In this document: one piece after another, positions 1 through 10,674 of the stretch
Layout: each line of letters starts with the position of its first letter
Position numbering within the stretch: the stretch's first letter is position 1
From: Pseudomonas sp. KNUC1026
GTDB lineage: Bacteria; Pseudomonadota; Gammaproteobacteria; Pseudomonadales; Pseudomonadaceae
DNA length: 64,000 bases
Direction: 5' to 3'
Assembly: GCF_021650705.1 (NCBI RefSeq)
Contig: NZ_CP087138.1
Coordinates: forward strand, 1,240,001 to 1,304,000
Notes under the pieces: model-generated
Told to the model about the DNA's origin: nothing
The model's input: only the letters and a program-made list of their open reading frames with translations
The model's database searches: none
Program-made: the position numbers and the translations under genes

Positions 1-319
1 GGTTGAGCGAGGTCATCGGCTCCTGGAAGATCATCGCAATGCGGTTGCCGCGAATCTTGCGCAAGGGGCGTTCACCCAGTGCCAGCAGGTTCTGCCCGGC
101 ATAAGTGATGCTGCCAGTGGGGTGGCTGGCCTGAGGATAGGGCAACAAACGCAGGATCGAATGCGCCGTCACCGACTTGCCCGAGCCGCTTTCGCCCACC
201 AGCGCGAGGGTTTCGCCACGGCGGATCTGCAGGCTCACGCCTTGCACGGCCAGCGAACGCTGCTGGCCGTTGTCGAACGCCACCGACAGGTCGTGAATGT
301 CGATCAGGGTGTCGTTCAT
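1..319 (-). CDS. yejF: YejF, ATP-binding subunit of peptide/microcin C ABC transporter (N-terminal part)
   Basis: This is the ATPase that powers uptake of oligopeptides and microcin-C-like compounds through the YejBE channel, acting on the cytoplasmic face of the inner membrane. Only about the first 106 residues lie inside the window; the rest runs off the left edge. The Walker A motif GESGSGKS is at residues 42-49 and the Q-loop (IFQEPMTS) is near residue 98. The ATG start lies one base after the yejE stop, so it is the last visible gene of the yej operon. The full protein is expected to carry two ATPase domains, which cannot be checked here. Confidence 0.9.
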   Translation of the reverse strand, partial: MNDTLIDIHDLSVAFDNGQQRSLAVQGVSLQIRRGETLALVGESGSGKSVTAHSILRLLPYPQASHPTGSITYAGQNLLALGERPLRKIRGNRIAMIFQEPMTSLN

Positions 320-320
320 G

Positions 321-1338
321 TCATTTCCTTGGGTCGAAGGCGTCGCGCGCCGATTCGCCGATGAACACCAGCAGGCTCAGCATCAGCGCCAGCACGCTGA
401 AGGCGGTGATGCCCAGCCAGGGCGCCTGCAGGTTCGACTTGGCCTGGCCGACCAGCTCGCCGAGCGAGGGCGCGCCGGCGGGCAGGCCGAAGCCGAGGAA
501 GTCCAGGGCGGTCAGGGTACCGATGGCGCCGGTGAGGATGAACGGCATGAAGGTCATGGTCGAAACCATGGCGTTGGGCAGGATGTGATGGAACATGATC
601 GGCCCGTCGCGCATCCCCAGCGCCCGCGCAGCGCGCACGTATTCCAGGTTGCGCCCGCGCAGGAATTCGGCCCGCACCACGTCGACCAGGCTCATCCAGG
701 AAAACAGCAGCATGATGCCCAGCAGCCACCAGAAGTTGGGCTGCACGAAGCTGGCCAGGATGATCAGCAGGTACAGCACCGGCAGGCCCGACCAGATCTC
801 CAGAAAGCGCTGGCCGGCAAGGTCGACCCAGCCGCCATAAAAGCCCTGCAATGCACCGGCGATCACCCCGACGATGGAGCTGGCGATGGTCAGCACCAGG
901 GCAAAGAGCACCGAGATGCGAAAGCCGTAGATCACTCGCGCCAGCACATCGCGGCCCTGGTCATCGGTGCCCAGCCAGTTCTGCGCCGACGGTGGCGCCG
1001 GGGCTGGTACGCGCAGGTCGTAGTTGATGCTCTGGTAGCCGAACGGTATCGGCGCCCAGATCACCGTGGCATCGTGGCTGGCCAGCAGCTCGCGCATGTA
1101 CGGGCTTTTGTAGTTCGGCTCCAGCGGGAACTCGCCGCCGAAGTCGGTCTCCGGGTAACGCTCGAAGGCGGGGAAGAACCAGTGGTTGTCGTAGTGCACC
1201 AGCAAGGGTTTGTCGTTGGCCAGCAGCTCCGCGCCCAGGCTGATCACGAACAGCGCGCTGAACAGCCACAGCGACCACCAGCCGCGCTTGTTGGCCTTGA
1301 AGCGCTCCAGGCGCCGGCGGTTGAGGGGATAGCGTCAT
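321..1338 (-). CDS. yejE: YejE, inner-membrane permease of peptide ABC transporter (frame disrupted)
   Basis: This is the second permease of the Yej peptide importer (binding-protein-dependent transport family). It has an N-terminal membrane segment, a periplasmic stretch and a C-terminal permease domain with several hydrophobic helices. The start ATG at 1338 overlaps the yejB stop (TGATG), which suggests translational coupling. Directly after the first four codons the frame is wrong: the family sequence (LNRRRLERFKANKRGW) appears only after a one-base shift in the GGGG run at 1325-1328. From 1247 downward the frame is intact. I read the shift as a sequence error because the remaining protein is undamaged. 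Confidence 0.88.
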
Positions 1339-2412
1339 CAGTGTTTCCTGCTCTCGAAATCGATGCGCGGGTCGACCAGGGTGTAGGTCAGGTCGCCGAT
1401 GAGTTTCACCAACAGGCCCACCAGGGTGAAGATGAACAGAGTGCCGAACACCACCGGGTAGTCACGGTTGATCGCCGCTTCGAAGCTCATCAGGCCCAGG
1501 CCATCTAGGGAAAAGATCACTTCCACCAGCAACGAGCCGGTGAAGAAGATGCCGATGAAGGCCGCCGGGAAGCCGGCGACCACCAGCAACATCGCATTGC
1601 GAAACACATGCCCGTACAGCACCCGCCGCGGGCTCAGGCCCTTGGCCTTGGCAGTGGTCACGTATTGCTTGCCGATCTCGTCCAGGAAGCTGTTCTTGGT
1701 GAGGAGCGTGAGGGTGGCGAAGTTGCCGATCACCAGCGCAGTGACCGGCAGTGCGAGGTGCCAGAAATACGTCGCCCACTTTTCCGGCCAGGCTCAGCTC
1801 GTCGAAGTTGTTGGAGGTGAGCCCGCGCAGCGGGAACCAGTCCAGATAACTACCGCCGGCGAACAGCACGATCAGCAGAATGGCGAACAGGAACGCCGGC
1901 ACCGCGTAGCCGATGACGATCGCCGAGCTGGTCCACACGTCAAAGGCGCTGCCGTGGCGCATGGCCTTGGCGATGCCCAGCGGTATGGAAACCAGGTACA
2001 TGATCAGCGTGCTCCACAGCCCCAGGCTGATCGACACCGGCATTTTTTCGAGAATCAGCCCGGTGACGCTGGCATTGCGAAAGAAGCTCTCGCCGAAGTC
2101 GAAACGGGCGTAGTTCTTGACCATGATCCACAGCCGTTCAGGTGCGGACTTGTCGAAGCCGTACTGGCGCTCGATCTCTTTGATCAGTTCGGGGTCAAGG
2201 CCTTGGGCACCGCGGTAGCTGGAGCCGGCGGTGGAGACCTCCGAGCCGCCGCCACCGATGCGCGCGGTGGCGCCTTCGAAGCCTTCGAGCTTGGCGATCA
2301 TCTGTTCAACAGGCCCGCCGGGGGCAGCCTGCACGATGATGAAGTTGATCACCAGAATGCCGAACAGCGTGGGGATGATCAGCAGCAGCCGGCGCAGGAT
2401 GTAGGCGAGCAT
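1338..2412 (-). CDS. yejB: YejB, inner-membrane permease of peptide ABC transporter (frame disrupted)
   Basis: First permease of the Yej importer. The N-terminus ([18 protein letters not shown]) is a typical membrane helix of DppB/OppB-type permeases, and the C-terminal half carries the conserved permease loop that contacts the ATPase ([15 protein letters not shown]). The frame breaks near 1770: one extra base after the codons for GKVGD shifts the reading, and removing it restores the expected [18 protein letters not shown]. The start is immediately next to the stop of the upstream binding-protein gene, and the stop overlaps yejE, so the genes are co-transcribed. Intact domains on both sides argue for a sequence error rather than decay. 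Confidence 0.88.
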
Positions 2413-4254
2413 CTAGGGGGCCTCCTTCTCGGCGGGCAGCGGCTGCTGTTCAGGCTCGGCGGCGCCCGGGCGGATCCACCAGGTCATCAGGCCGATGTCG
2501 TTGCTGGGCATCACCTTGGGGTGCTGCAGCTTGTTCCAGTAAGCCACGCGCCAATCGGTCACGGTCCAGTTGGGCACCACGATGTAGTTCCACAGCAATA
2601 CACGGTCCAGCGCGTGGGCGTAGGTCACCAGGTTCTGCCGGGAGCCTGCGTTGATCAGGCCGTCGACCAGGGTGTCCACGGCCGGGTCTTTCAGGCCCAT
2701 GGTATTGAAGGTGCCGGGGCGGTCGGCCGCTTCGCTGGTCCAGAACCCGCGTTGCTCGTTGCCGGGCGAGGACGACTGCGGCAGCGTGACGACGGTCATG
2801 TCGAAGTCCCGCGAGCGGCGGCGGTTGACGTATTGCGCGGGGTCCACACGGCGGATCACCAGGTCGATGCCCAGGTCCTTGAGGTTGCGCTTGAACGGTA
2901 GCAGGATGCGCTCGAACTCGGGCTGGGCCAGCAGGAATTCGATGGTCACCGGCTTGCCGCTGGCATCGGTCATGCGGTCGTCGACGACCTTCCAGCCGGC
3001 GCTTTGCAGCAACTGATAGGCCTGGCGTTGCTGGTCGCGGATAACCCCGCTGCCATCGCTGACCGGGTTCTTGTAGGGTTGTGTGAACACCCGCTCGGGG
3101 ATCTTGCCGCGCAGCGGCTCCAGCAGCTTGAGTTCGTCGGCACTGGGCAGGCCGGTGGCAGCCAGCTCCGAGTTGCTGAAGAAACTGCCCGTGCGCTGGT
3201 AGGCGCCATTGAACAGCTGGCGGTTGGTCCACTCGAAGTCGAACATCAGGTTCAGTGCTTCGCGCACCCGAACATCCTGAAAAAGCGGCCGGCGCAGGTT
3301 GAAGGCAAAGCCTTGCATGCCGCCGGGGGAGCCGTTGGGGATGTTGTCCTTGATCAGCTTGCCTTGCTGCACTGCCGGTACGTCATAGGCGGTGGCCCAG
3401 TTCTTCGCACTGATTTCCTGGCGCCAGTCGATGGCCCCGGCCTTGAGCGCTTCCAGCTCCACGCCGCTGTCGCGATACACATCTGCGGTGATGGCGTCGA
3501 AGTTATACATGCCGCGGGTGACCGGCAGGTCCTTGGCCCAGTAGTCCTTCACCCGCTCCAGGCGCAACGAACGGCCGGGCTGTACATTGGCTACCTGATA
3601 CGGGCCGCTGCCCAGCGGAATCTCCAGCCCACCCTTGGCGAAATCGCGGCTGGCCCAGAAGTGCTTGGGCAGCACCGGCAGTTGCCCGACGATCAGTGGC
3701 AACTCGCGGTTGCTGCCGGTCTTGAAATGGAAGATCACCTGCAGCGGGTTTTCGACCTGCACGTCTTTGACGTCGGCCCAGTAGTTGCGCCAGAACGGCG
3801 AGCCCTTCTGCATGAGTGTTTCGAAGGTGAAGGCAACGTCTTCGGCGCGCAGCGGGTGGCCGTCGTGGAAGCGCGCCTGCGGGCGCAGGTAAAAGCGCAC
3901 CCAGGTGTTGTCCGGGGCTTTTTCGGCACGCTCGGCGATCAGGCCGTATTCGGTCAGCGGCTCATCGAGGCTTGAGTACATCAGGGTGTCGTAGACGTAC
4001 ATCACTTCGGCCGAGGGCACGCCTTTGTCCAACCAGGGGTTGAGGCTGTCGAAGCCTCCCACGTCGGCCAGGTGCAGGGTGCCGCCTTTGGGTGCATCAG
4101 GGTTCACGTAGTCGAAGTGCTGGAAGTTGGCCGGGTACTTGGCGGGCTCGTCGTACAGGGTCATGGCGTACTGCCCTGCGGCCTGGGCCGTGCCGGCGCA
4201 AGCCGCCAGCCAGAGGGTGCAGCCCTGCAGGAGCAGGGCACGCGCTGAAATCAT
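2413..4254 (-). CDS. Periplasmic oligopeptide-binding protein, YejA-like (second copy)
   Basis: A 613-residue extracellular solute-binding protein of the SBP_bac_5 family that delivers peptides to YejBEF. It has a signal peptide ending near AGTAQAAGQ, followed by the YejA hallmark segments YPANFQHFDYVNPDAPKG and GTLHLADVGGFDSLNP. I chose the ATG at 4254 because it overlaps the stop of the preceding homologous gene (ATGA) and gives a clean signal peptide; the frame stays open further upstream, but that extension is not protein-like. The downstream yejB begins directly after the stop. It is a diverged paralogue of its neighbour at 4251-6080. Confidence 0.92.
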   Translation of the reverse strand: MISARALLLQGCTLWLAACAGTAQAAGQYAMTLYDEPAKYPANFQHFDYVNPDAPKGGTLHLADVGGFDSLNPWLDKGVPSAEVMYVYDTLMYSSLDEPLTEYGLIAERAEKAPDNTWVRFYLRPQARFHDGHPLRAEDVAFTFETLMQKGSPFWRNYWADVKDVQVENPLQVIFHFKTGSNRELPLIVGQLPVLPKHFWASRDFAKGGLEIPLGSGPYQVANVQPGRSLRLERVKDYWAKDLPVTRGMYNFDAITADVYRDSGVELEALKAGAIDWRQEISAKNWATAYDVPAVQQGKLIKDNIPNGSPGGMQGFAFNLRRPLFQDVRVREALNLMFDFEWTNRQLFNGAYQRTGSFFSNSELAATGLPSADELKLLEPLRGKIPERVFTQPYKNPVSDGSGVIRDQQRQAYQLLQSAGWKVVDDRMTDASGKPVTIEFLLAQPEFERILLPFKRNLKDLGIDLVIRRVDPAQYVNRRRSRDFDMTVVTLPQSSSPGNEQRGFWTSEAADRPGTFNTMGLKDPAVDTLVDGLINAGSRQNLVTYAHALDRVLLWNYIVVPNWTVTDWRVAYWNKLQHPKVMPSNDIGLMTWWIRPGAAEPEQQPLPAEKEAP

Positions 4255-6080
4255 GGGGTGTTCTCCGAGGCTTTGAGCCACCAGCTGTTGAGCCCCAGTG
4301 TGTAGGGGGGCGTTGCCAGGAAGGCGAAGCGGTTGCGGTAGGCCAGGCGGTGGTAGTCGATATACCAGTTGGGAATCATGTAGTGCTGCCACAGCAGGGT
4401 GCGGTCCAGGGCGCGAGCGGCGGCCACTTGTTGATCGCGGGTGTGGGCGCCGAGCAGGGCATCGAGTAGCTGATCCACTGCGGGATCGTGGATACCGGCG
4501 TAATTCTTGCCGCCCTTGACCGCCACCTGGCTTGAGTGAAAGTACTGCCACTGCTCCAGGCCCGGGCTGAGGGTCTGGTTCAGGGTCATCAGGATCATGT
4601 CGAAATCGTACTGGTCGAGGCGCTGTTTGTACTGAGCGCGGTCGACGGTGCGCAGGCTAGCCTGCACGCCGATTCGATTCAGGTTTTCCACATACGGCAG
4701 CAGAATGCGCTCCAGGCTCGGGTTCACCAACAGGATCTCAAGGTGCAGCGGCCGGCCTTGTGCATCGACCAGCTGATCGCCGCGGTAGCGCCAGCCGGCG
4801 CCCGCCAATAGACCGAGTGCGCGGCGCAGGGTTTCCCGCGGTACGCCGTTGCCGTCGGTGCGCGGCACGCTGAAGGGCTCGGTGAACAGACGCGCCGGCA
4901 GCCGCTCGCGCAGTGCCGAAAGCAGCAGCCATTCCTGGCCGCTGGGCAGGCCGGTGGCGGCGAACTCGCTGTTGGGGTACCAGGTGGTGGAGCGGCGGTA
5001 GGCACCGCTGAACAAGGCGCGGTTGGCCCACTCGAAATCGAACAGCATGCCCAGTGCTTCGCGGGTTTGCGCATCGCTGTAGGCGGCACGGCGAGTGTTG
5101 AAGAACAGGCCTTGAGTCTGGCTGGGAATCTGGTGCGGGATTTGTGCCTTGATCACATCGCCACGGCGTACCGCCGGGTAGTCATAGCCGCTGAGCCAGT
5201 TCTTGGCCTGGCTTTCGATGTACAGGTCGAACTCCCCGGCCTTGAAGGCTTCGAAGGCAACCTCTTTGTCCCTGTAGAACTCTACCTCGACCCGGTCGAA
5301 GTTATATTTGCCCCGGTTGGCGGGCAAGTCCTTGCCCCACCAGTTGCGCACGCGCTGGAACACCAGCCGCCGCCCTGGCACCACTTCAGTGATGCGGTAA
5401 GGCCCGCTGGTCACCGGTGCAGAGAAGGTGGTGGCCTGGAAGTCCCGCCCCTTCCAGTAGTGCCGGGGCAGTACCGGCATCTCGCCCAGGCGCAGGATCA
5501 GCAGGGGGTTGCCTGCGCGGCGCAGCACGAAGCGGATGCGATGGCGGCCGAGCACGTCCACCCGTTCCACCTCCTGGAGGGCCGTGCGGTAAAGCGGGTG
5601 GCCCTGCGTGAGCAGGGTGCGATAGGAGAACGCCACGTCTGCCGAGGTGATCGGCACGCCATCGTTGAAGCGCGCCTCGGGGCGCAGGTTGAACACCACC
5701 CAGCTGCGGTCGTCGGCGTACTCGACAGAAGCGGCGATCAGGCCGTAGCTGGAGGTTTCCTCATCGCCGGAAGGGTCGTAGGGGCCGGTGCCGACCATCA
5801 GCGGCTCGTTCAGCTCGCTCACGCCGTACTGCAGGAAGTTGGCCGTGGCGGTGGGGCTGGTGCCTTTGAAGGTGTAAGGGTTGAGCGTGTCGAAGGTGCC
5901 CAGGGCCATCAGGCGCAGCGTGCCGCCCTTGGGCGCTGCGGGATTGACCCAGTCGAAGTGGTTGAAACTGGCCGGATACTTGAGCGTGCCGAACTGTGCA
6001 TAGCCATGGCTGACGGTAAGCTCGGCGTGAGCACCGCTGCAACAGGCAAGGCCAAGGGTGAGGAGAAAGGGCAGGCGCAT
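4251..6080 (-). CDS. yejA: Periplasmic oligopeptide-binding protein, YejA-like (first copy)
   Basis: A 609-residue SBP_bac_5 protein and the first gene of the visible yej operon. The signal peptide (MRLPFLLTLGLACCSGAHA) is clear and is followed by YPASFNHFDWVNPAAPKG, the same signature as in the next gene. Two tandem binding proteins feeding one permease/ATPase set suggests a wider peptide range; that is inference. The 105 bases upstream to mltD would hold the operon promoter; I did not find an unambiguous -35/-10 pair there. Confidence 0.92.
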   Translation of the reverse strand: MRLPFLLTLGLACCSGAHAELTVSHGYAQFGTLKYPASFNHFDWVNPAAPKGGTLRLMALGTFDTLNPYTFKGTSPTATANFLQYGVSELNEPLMVGTGPYDPSGDEETSSYGLIAASVEYADDRSWVVFNLRPEARFNDGVPITSADVAFSYRTLLTQGHPLYRTALQEVERVDVLGRHRIRFVLRRAGNPLLILRLGEMPVLPRHYWKGRDFQATTFSAPVTSGPYRITEVVPGRRLVFQRVRNWWGKDLPANRGKYNFDRVEVEFYRDKEVAFEAFKAGEFDLYIESQAKNWLSGYDYPAVRRGDVIKAQIPHQIPSQTQGLFFNTRRAAYSDAQTREALGMLFDFEWANRALFSGAYRRSTTWYPNSEFAATGLPSGQEWLLLSALRERLPARLFTEPFSVPRTDGNGVPRETLRRALGLLAGAGWRYRGDQLVDAQGRPLHLEILLVNPSLERILLPYVENLNRIGVQASLRTVDRAQYKQRLDQYDFDMILMTLNQTLSPGLEQWQYFHSSQVAVKGGKNYAGIHDPAVDQLLDALLGAHTRDQQVAAARALDRTLLWQHYMIPNWYIDYHRLAYRNRFAFLATPPYTLGLNSWWLKASENTP

Positions 6081-6185
6081 CGAGGTGAAAGGGCGTCCGG
6101 GCAGTTGTACGACAAAACTGCCCGGTACAGTATCAGATACGCCGCAACTGAGCGATTTGACGAGATTTCAAAGTGTTCGGCTCGC

Positions 6186-7606
6186 TCAGCGATCCAGGTA
6201 GACGGTGAGCGTTTGCCCTGGCTTGAGCGCCTTGCTGGCGTCGGGGTTCCAACGTTTGAGGTGCTGGGTTTCGACATTGAAGCGCTTGGCGACCTGGTAA
6301 AGGGAATCGCCCTTGCGAACACGGTATTGGGTGGTGCGCTGTTTGGCCGGCTTGTTGGCCGCCAGCTTGCGCCCGCCGGTGGGGCGGTTGTCGCGCATGA
6401 CCAGCGTTTGCCCGACCTTGAGCGTGTGGCCGGAAATCTTGTTCCAGCGCTGCAGGTCACGTACCGACACCTTGTTGGCGCGTGCGATCGAACCCAGGTT
6501 GTCGCCGCGGCGCACGGTGTAGGACGTGGCCCGGGCAGGTGCCGCGGTAGCGATGCGCTCGACGGCCGGGCGCATGGGGCGCAGGGCAACGAGCTGCCGG
6601 GGGTCGGCCAAAGTGGCCTTGACCAGCTGCGCTTTGGCCGTGGGCACCAGCAGGTGCAACGGGCGGTTGAGTGTTTCGCGTTTCTTCAGTGCGGGGTTGA
6701 GCTGGTACAGCTCGTCCTCGTCGATGTTGGCCATGGCTGCAACCCGCGACAGGTCGAGGCGCTGGTCGACATCGACCACCTGGAAGTACGGCTCGTTGGT
6801 AATCGGCTCCAGCTCCATCCCGTAGGCGGCTGGCGAGGACACCACTTCCGACAGCGCCAGCAACTTGGGCACGTAGTCCATGGTTTCCTGTGGCAACGAG
6901 AGGTTCCAGTAGTCGGTGGGCAAGCCCAACCGCTGGTTGCGCTCGATGGCCCGGCTCACCGTGCCTTCGCCTGCGTTGTAGGCGGCCAGTGCCAGCAGCC
7001 AGTCGCCGCCGAACATGTCGTGCAGTTTGGTCAGGTAGTCCAGCGCAGCGGTGGTGGAGGCAGTGACATCACGGCGACCATCGTAGAGGTTGGTTTGCCG
7101 CAGGTTGAAGTAGCGCCCGGTGGAGGGAATGAACTGCCACAGCCCGACGGCCTGCGCCCGGGACAGTGCCATCGGGTTGTACGCGCTTTCGATCACCGGC
7201 AGCAGCGCCAGCTCCAGCGGCATGTTGCGCTCTTCGAGGCGCTCGACGATGTAATGCACGTAGAGGCTGCCACGGTCGGCCGCGCCGTTCAGGAACGAGG
7301 GATTGCTGACGAACCAGAGGCGTTGCTGCTCGACCCGCGGGTTGACGTCCAGGCCGTCCTGCAGTTGAAAGCCCAGCCGCATCCTGTCCCAGACATCGTG
7401 TGGCGGTTGCTCGCGTTGGGCGTCGAGAAAACCGGCCTTGGCTTGGCCTGATGTACCAGCTTCGGCACCGGGGTTTTCACCGGCTCGCTAGGCAGCTGCG
7501 CGCTGCTCTGGCAACCAACCAGCACCATGGAACACGCCACGGCAATCGCTTGGGCCAGGCGTGTCAGCGTGTTGGCAGGAACAGTGATTTTCGAGGCAGG
7601 CGACAT
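6186..7606 (-). CDS. mltD: Membrane-bound lytic murein transglycosylase D (frame disrupted)
   Basis: Lipoprotein that cleaves the glycan strand of peptidoglycan between MurNAc and GlcNAc. The N-terminus has a lipobox (SMVLVGC, Cys at residue 32). The SLT domain contains the catalytic-glutamate segment LPVIESAYNP and AVGLWQFIPSTGR. Two LysM peptidoglycan-binding repeats close the protein (TSYTVRRGDNLGSIA and TQYRVRKGDSLYQVA). The lipoprotein N-terminus and the catalytic part are in different frames, joined by a one-base correction at about 7437-7447 near the SLT domain start. The ATG at 7606 gives the lipoprotein signal. The gene lies next to gloB, as usual in Pseudomonas. Confidence 0.9.
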
Positions 7607-7705
7607 TGGGAAGTTGGGGTTTCCGGGTTCAAAAGTGCGGCGATTCTAGAAAGCGCACCCCGGTGGGTCAACCTCTCATGACCTGCGGGCATAACCCGCC
7701 CGCGC

Positions 7706-8485
7706 TTAGAACTGATCCTTCCAAGCTCTCAACACCCTGAAAACCTCAGTTGTAGAGGTGCAGGGAGTTCCATTACGTTCGTCGGCCTTTTGTTTAACGG
7801 ATGTTTCAGCAATGCGTAAGAAGGGGTTGGTCGACCGTTCGAGTGCCAGGGTCGACGGCAGGCTGCAACCGTCCCGCTCGCGCAGTGCCGCAACGTGCTC
7901 CAGCCGCTCGGTGATTGCCGCATTGCCGGGCTCCACCGCCGCAGCGAAGCGCAGATTGCTCAAGGTGTATTCATGGGCGCAGTACACCAGGGTGCCATCG
8001 GGCATGGCTGCGGTTTTCGACAGGGACTGGTGCATCATCGCCGGCGTTCCCTCGAAAAGGCGGCCACAACCGGCCGCGAAAAGCGTATCGCCGCTGAACA
8101 GCAACGGTGCCTCATGGCCGGCGCAGTAATACATGATGTGCCCCAGGGTATGGCCGGGCACGTGCAGTACTTCGAAATCAAGCCCCAGCGCGCTGGCCCG
8201 GCTGCCTTGTGCAACCGCCACGTCGCGGCCGGGTATGGTTTCATCGGCAGGGCCGGTGACCCGCGCGCCGGTCAGCGTCTTGAGGGCCAGGACGCCGCCG
8301 ACGTGATCGTGGTGGTGGTGGGTGATCAGGATGTCGGCCAGCACCCAGCCCGGGTTCGCCTCCAGCCATGCCTGAACCGGTGCGGCATCGCCCGGGTCGA
8401 CCACCGCACACTGGTATGTGGCGGTATCCTGTAACAGCCAGATGTAATTATCGTTGAACGCGCGCAGGGGCTGGATCTGTATCAT
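7706..8485 (-). CDS. gloB: Hydroxyacylglutathione hydrolase (glyoxalase II)
   Basis: A 259-residue metallo-beta-lactamase-fold enzyme that hydrolyses S-lactoylglutathione to lactate and glutathione, the second step of methylglyoxal detoxification. The metal-binding motif [10 protein letters not shown] is at residues 55-64, with further ligands in [12 protein letters not shown] and [19 protein letters not shown]. The C-terminal segment TNPFLR is typical of glyoxalase II. I chose the ATG at 8485, since it gives the standard family length; the frame stays open upstream but encodes nothing family-like. It is divergent from the methyltransferase gene with a 68-base gap. Confidence 0.95.
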   Translation of the reverse strand: MIQIQPLRAFNDNYIWLLQDTATYQCAVVDPGDAAPVQAWLEANPGWVLADILITHHHHDHVGGVLALKTLTGARVTGPADETIPGRDVAVAQGSRASALGLDFEVLHVPGHTLGHIMYYCAGHEAPLLFSGDTLFAAGCGRLFEGTPAMMHQSLSKTAAMPDGTLVYCAHEYTLSNLRFAAAVEPGNAAITERLEHVAALRERDGCSLPSTLALERSTNPFLRIAETSVKQKADERNGTPCTSTTEVFRVLRAWKDQF

Positions 8486-8553
8486 GTGGGCTTCCGCCAA
8501 TCTTCGGTATGGCGACCATCTTATGCCCGTAACGGCCCCCTGGGGAGAATGCG

Positions 8554-9336
8554 ATGCTCGAACGTCCCTTCGCGCAAGCCGATGCGCAGTGGCTGGAACT
8601 GATCGGTGAGGCCCGCGACTGGTTCGCCAGCCCATTGGGGCAGCTGCTGCTGAGCCAGGAACACACCGCGCTCACTGAAGAACTGCGCAAGTTCTTCGGT
8701 GGTTATCTGGTGCACTACGGCCCCCAGGCCGATGCGCCCGGTCGCCGAGCAGGTACAGCGTACGGTGCGCCTGGGTGCGCCGCTGCCGGGTGTGGAGATC
8801 GCCTGTGAAGAGCAGGCATGGCCGGTGGGCGAACACGCAGCCGACCTGGTGGTGCTGCAGCACGGGCTCGATTTCAGCGTTTCGCCCCATGGCCTGCTGC
8901 GCGAAGCGGCACGCGCGGTGCGCCCCGGCGGCCACCTGGTGGTGGTGGGAGTCAACCCCTGGAGCGCGTGGGGCGCGCGCCATGTATTCGCCCGCGACGC
9001 TCTGGGCAAGGCGCGTTGCTTCTCGGCGTCGAGGGTCACGGACTGGCTGGCGTTGCTGGGCTTTGCGCTGGAGAAAAACGCTTCGGCTGCTATTGTCCGC
9101 CGCTTGCCTCGGCCCGCTGGCAGGCCCGCATGGCCGGCTGGGAGCGTGCGGCAAGTGGCTGGCAGGGCATGGGCGGCGGCTTCTATATACTGGTCGCGCG
9201 CAAGCTGGTGGTAGGGCTGCGCCCCCTGCGCCCGCAACGCCGCGAGCCGATGGGCAAGTTGCTGCCGATGCCGCTGGCCAAGGTCAACCGTAATGTGGCC
9301 AGGATGGATGAAAGCCTCAAGGGCGGAGCTAAATGA
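8554..9336 (+). CDS. Class I SAM-dependent methyltransferase (two frame disruptions)
   Basis: A predicted cytoplasmic methyltransferase of the Methyltransf_11 type, about 260 residues. The Rossmann core is visible in the middle ([12 protein letters not shown], then [18 protein letters not shown] and [12 protein letters not shown]). The substrate is unknown. The protein is spread over three frames: one extra base near 8740 (after HYGPQADAP) and one shift near 9075 (after ALEKN) must be corrected to join them. The stop overlaps the rnhA start (ATGA), so both are probably translated together. The conserved link gloB-methyltransferase-rnhA is normal in Pseudomonas. Confidence 0.82.
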
Positions 9337-9785
9337 GCGATACAGTCGAGATCTACACCGATGGCGCCTGCAAGGGCAACCCTGGCCCCGGCGGCTGGGG
9401 TGCGCTGATGGTGTTCAAGGGTGTGGAAAAAGAACTCTGGGGCGGCGAAGGCGCCACCACGAACAATCGCATGGAACTCACGGCCGCTATACGCGCGCTC
9501 GAAGCGCTCAAGCGCACCTGCCAGGTCACACTGGTCACGGATTCCGAATACGTGATGAAAGGCATCCGCGAGTGGATGCCCAACTGGAAAAAGCGCAATT
9601 GGCAAACTGCAGCCAAGCAGCCGGTCAAAGATGCCGACCTCTGGCAACAGCTCGATGAGCAGGTCAATCGGCACCAGGTCACCTGGCAGTGGGTGCGCGG
9701 GCATAACGGGCACCCTGGCAACGAGCGCGCCGATGCGCTTGCCAATCGCGGGGTGGATGAGGTGCGCAAGGCCAAGGCGGGTTAA
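9333..9785 (+). CDS. rnhA: Ribonuclease HI
   Basis: A 150-residue enzyme that degrades the RNA strand of RNA-DNA hybrids, removing R-loops and primers. The catalytic carboxylates are at the same positions as in E. coli RNase HI: D10 ([15 protein letters not shown]), E48 (NNRMELTAA), D70 (VTDSEYV) and D134 (NERADALA), with the assisting H124 also present. The start overlaps the upstream methyltransferase. The stop overlaps by three bases the stop of the convergent LysR gene. In most Pseudomonas dnaQ would follow; here it does not. Confidence 0.97.
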   Translation: MSDTVEIYTDGACKGNPGPGGWGALMVFKGVEKELWGGEGATTNNRMELTAAIRALEALKRTCQVTLVTDSEYVMKGIREWMPNWKKRNWQTAAKQPVKDADLWQQLDEQVNRHQVTWQWVRGHNGHPGNERADALANRGVDEVRKAKAG

Positions 9786-10654
9786 GCCTCGGCCAGGAAC
9801 ACCTTGAATGCCTGCCACAGCGGGCTGCGATACCGCTCAGGGTGCCATACCAGGGTGAATGCCCTGCGCAGGTCCAGGGGTGCGTGCAGGGCCATCAATT
9901 CGCCGCGCCGGACCTCCGCTTCCGCCGCCAGGCGCGACATGCACGCCAGGCCGTAACCGGCTTTCACCGCTTCCTTTATCGCTTCCGGCTGGCTCAGCTC
10001 CATGCGCACGTTCAGCCGCACCCCGGAGCCCAGTGCGTTCTCCAGTACCGCGCGGGTCCCCGAGCCGGCTTCGCGCAGGATCCATGGCTCACTCGCAAGC
10101 GCCGCTTCGTCGATAGCACCTGCGCCAGCCAAACGATTGCCAGGGGCGCGAACAACCACCAATTCGTCTTCGCGCCAGTGCTCGGCGATCAGCCGGGGTT
10201 CGTGGGTACGGCCTTCCAGCAAACCGAGGTCGGCTTCCAGCTTCGGTACGTCACGCACTACATCTTCGCTGTTACGCAGCCGCAGCTGAATGTCCACCTG
10301 CGGGTGGAACTCGCTGAATCGCCCTATCAGGCCGGGCATCAACCAGGTGCCAACAGTAGCGCTGGCGCTGATTACCAGGCTGCCGTGCAAGCTGCCGTCC
10401 GGTTCGCGTGCCTGATCCACAAAGCGTTGCAGGCCATCGAGCAGTTGCTCGGCCTGGGGCAGTAAACGCCGGCCAGCTTCGTTGAGCAGCAGCCGCTTGC
10501 CGCTGCGCTCGAACAGTGCCACGCCCAGGTGCCGCTCAAGCTCGGTGAGGGACTGGCTGGTGGCGGATTGGGAGAGGTTCAGCTGTCGGGCGGCCTGGCC
10601 GATGCCGCCCAGGCGCGCAACATGAACATAAACCTGCAACTGGCGAAAACTCAC
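9782..10654 (-). CDS. LysR-family transcriptional regulator
   Basis: A 290-residue LysR-type regulator. Residues 1-60 form the winged helix-turn-helix ([20 protein letters not shown]), and residues 90-290 the periplasmic-binding-protein-like effector domain (PBP2_CysL-like by appearance). The start is GTG; I see no better ATG. It lies 20 bases downstream of dacB on the same strand, so the two may be co-transcribed, and it is convergent with rnhA. The target and ligand are unknown. Confidence 0.88.
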   Translation of the reverse strand: MSFRQLQVYVHVARLGGIGQAARQLNLSQSATSQSLTELERHLGVALFERSGKRLLLNEAGRRLLPQAEQLLDGLQRFVDQAREPDGSLHGSLVISASATVGTWLMPGLIGRFSEFHPQVDIQLRLRNSEDVVRDVPKLEADLGLLEGRTHEPRLIAEHWREDELVVVRAPGNRLAGAGAIDEAALASEPWILREAGSGTRAVLENALGSGVRLNVRMELSQPEAIKEAVKAGYGLACMSRLAAEAEVRRGELMALHAPLDLRRAFTLVWHPERYRSPLWQAFKVFLAEA

Positions 10655-10674
10655 CCAGGCAGCATGGCCGCCAA

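Noticed and set aside
5067-7451. Long plus-strand open frame opposite the yejA-like and mltD genes
   Set aside because: Same antisense effect; the composition is low-complexity Gly/Val/Gln/His-rich and no family is seen.
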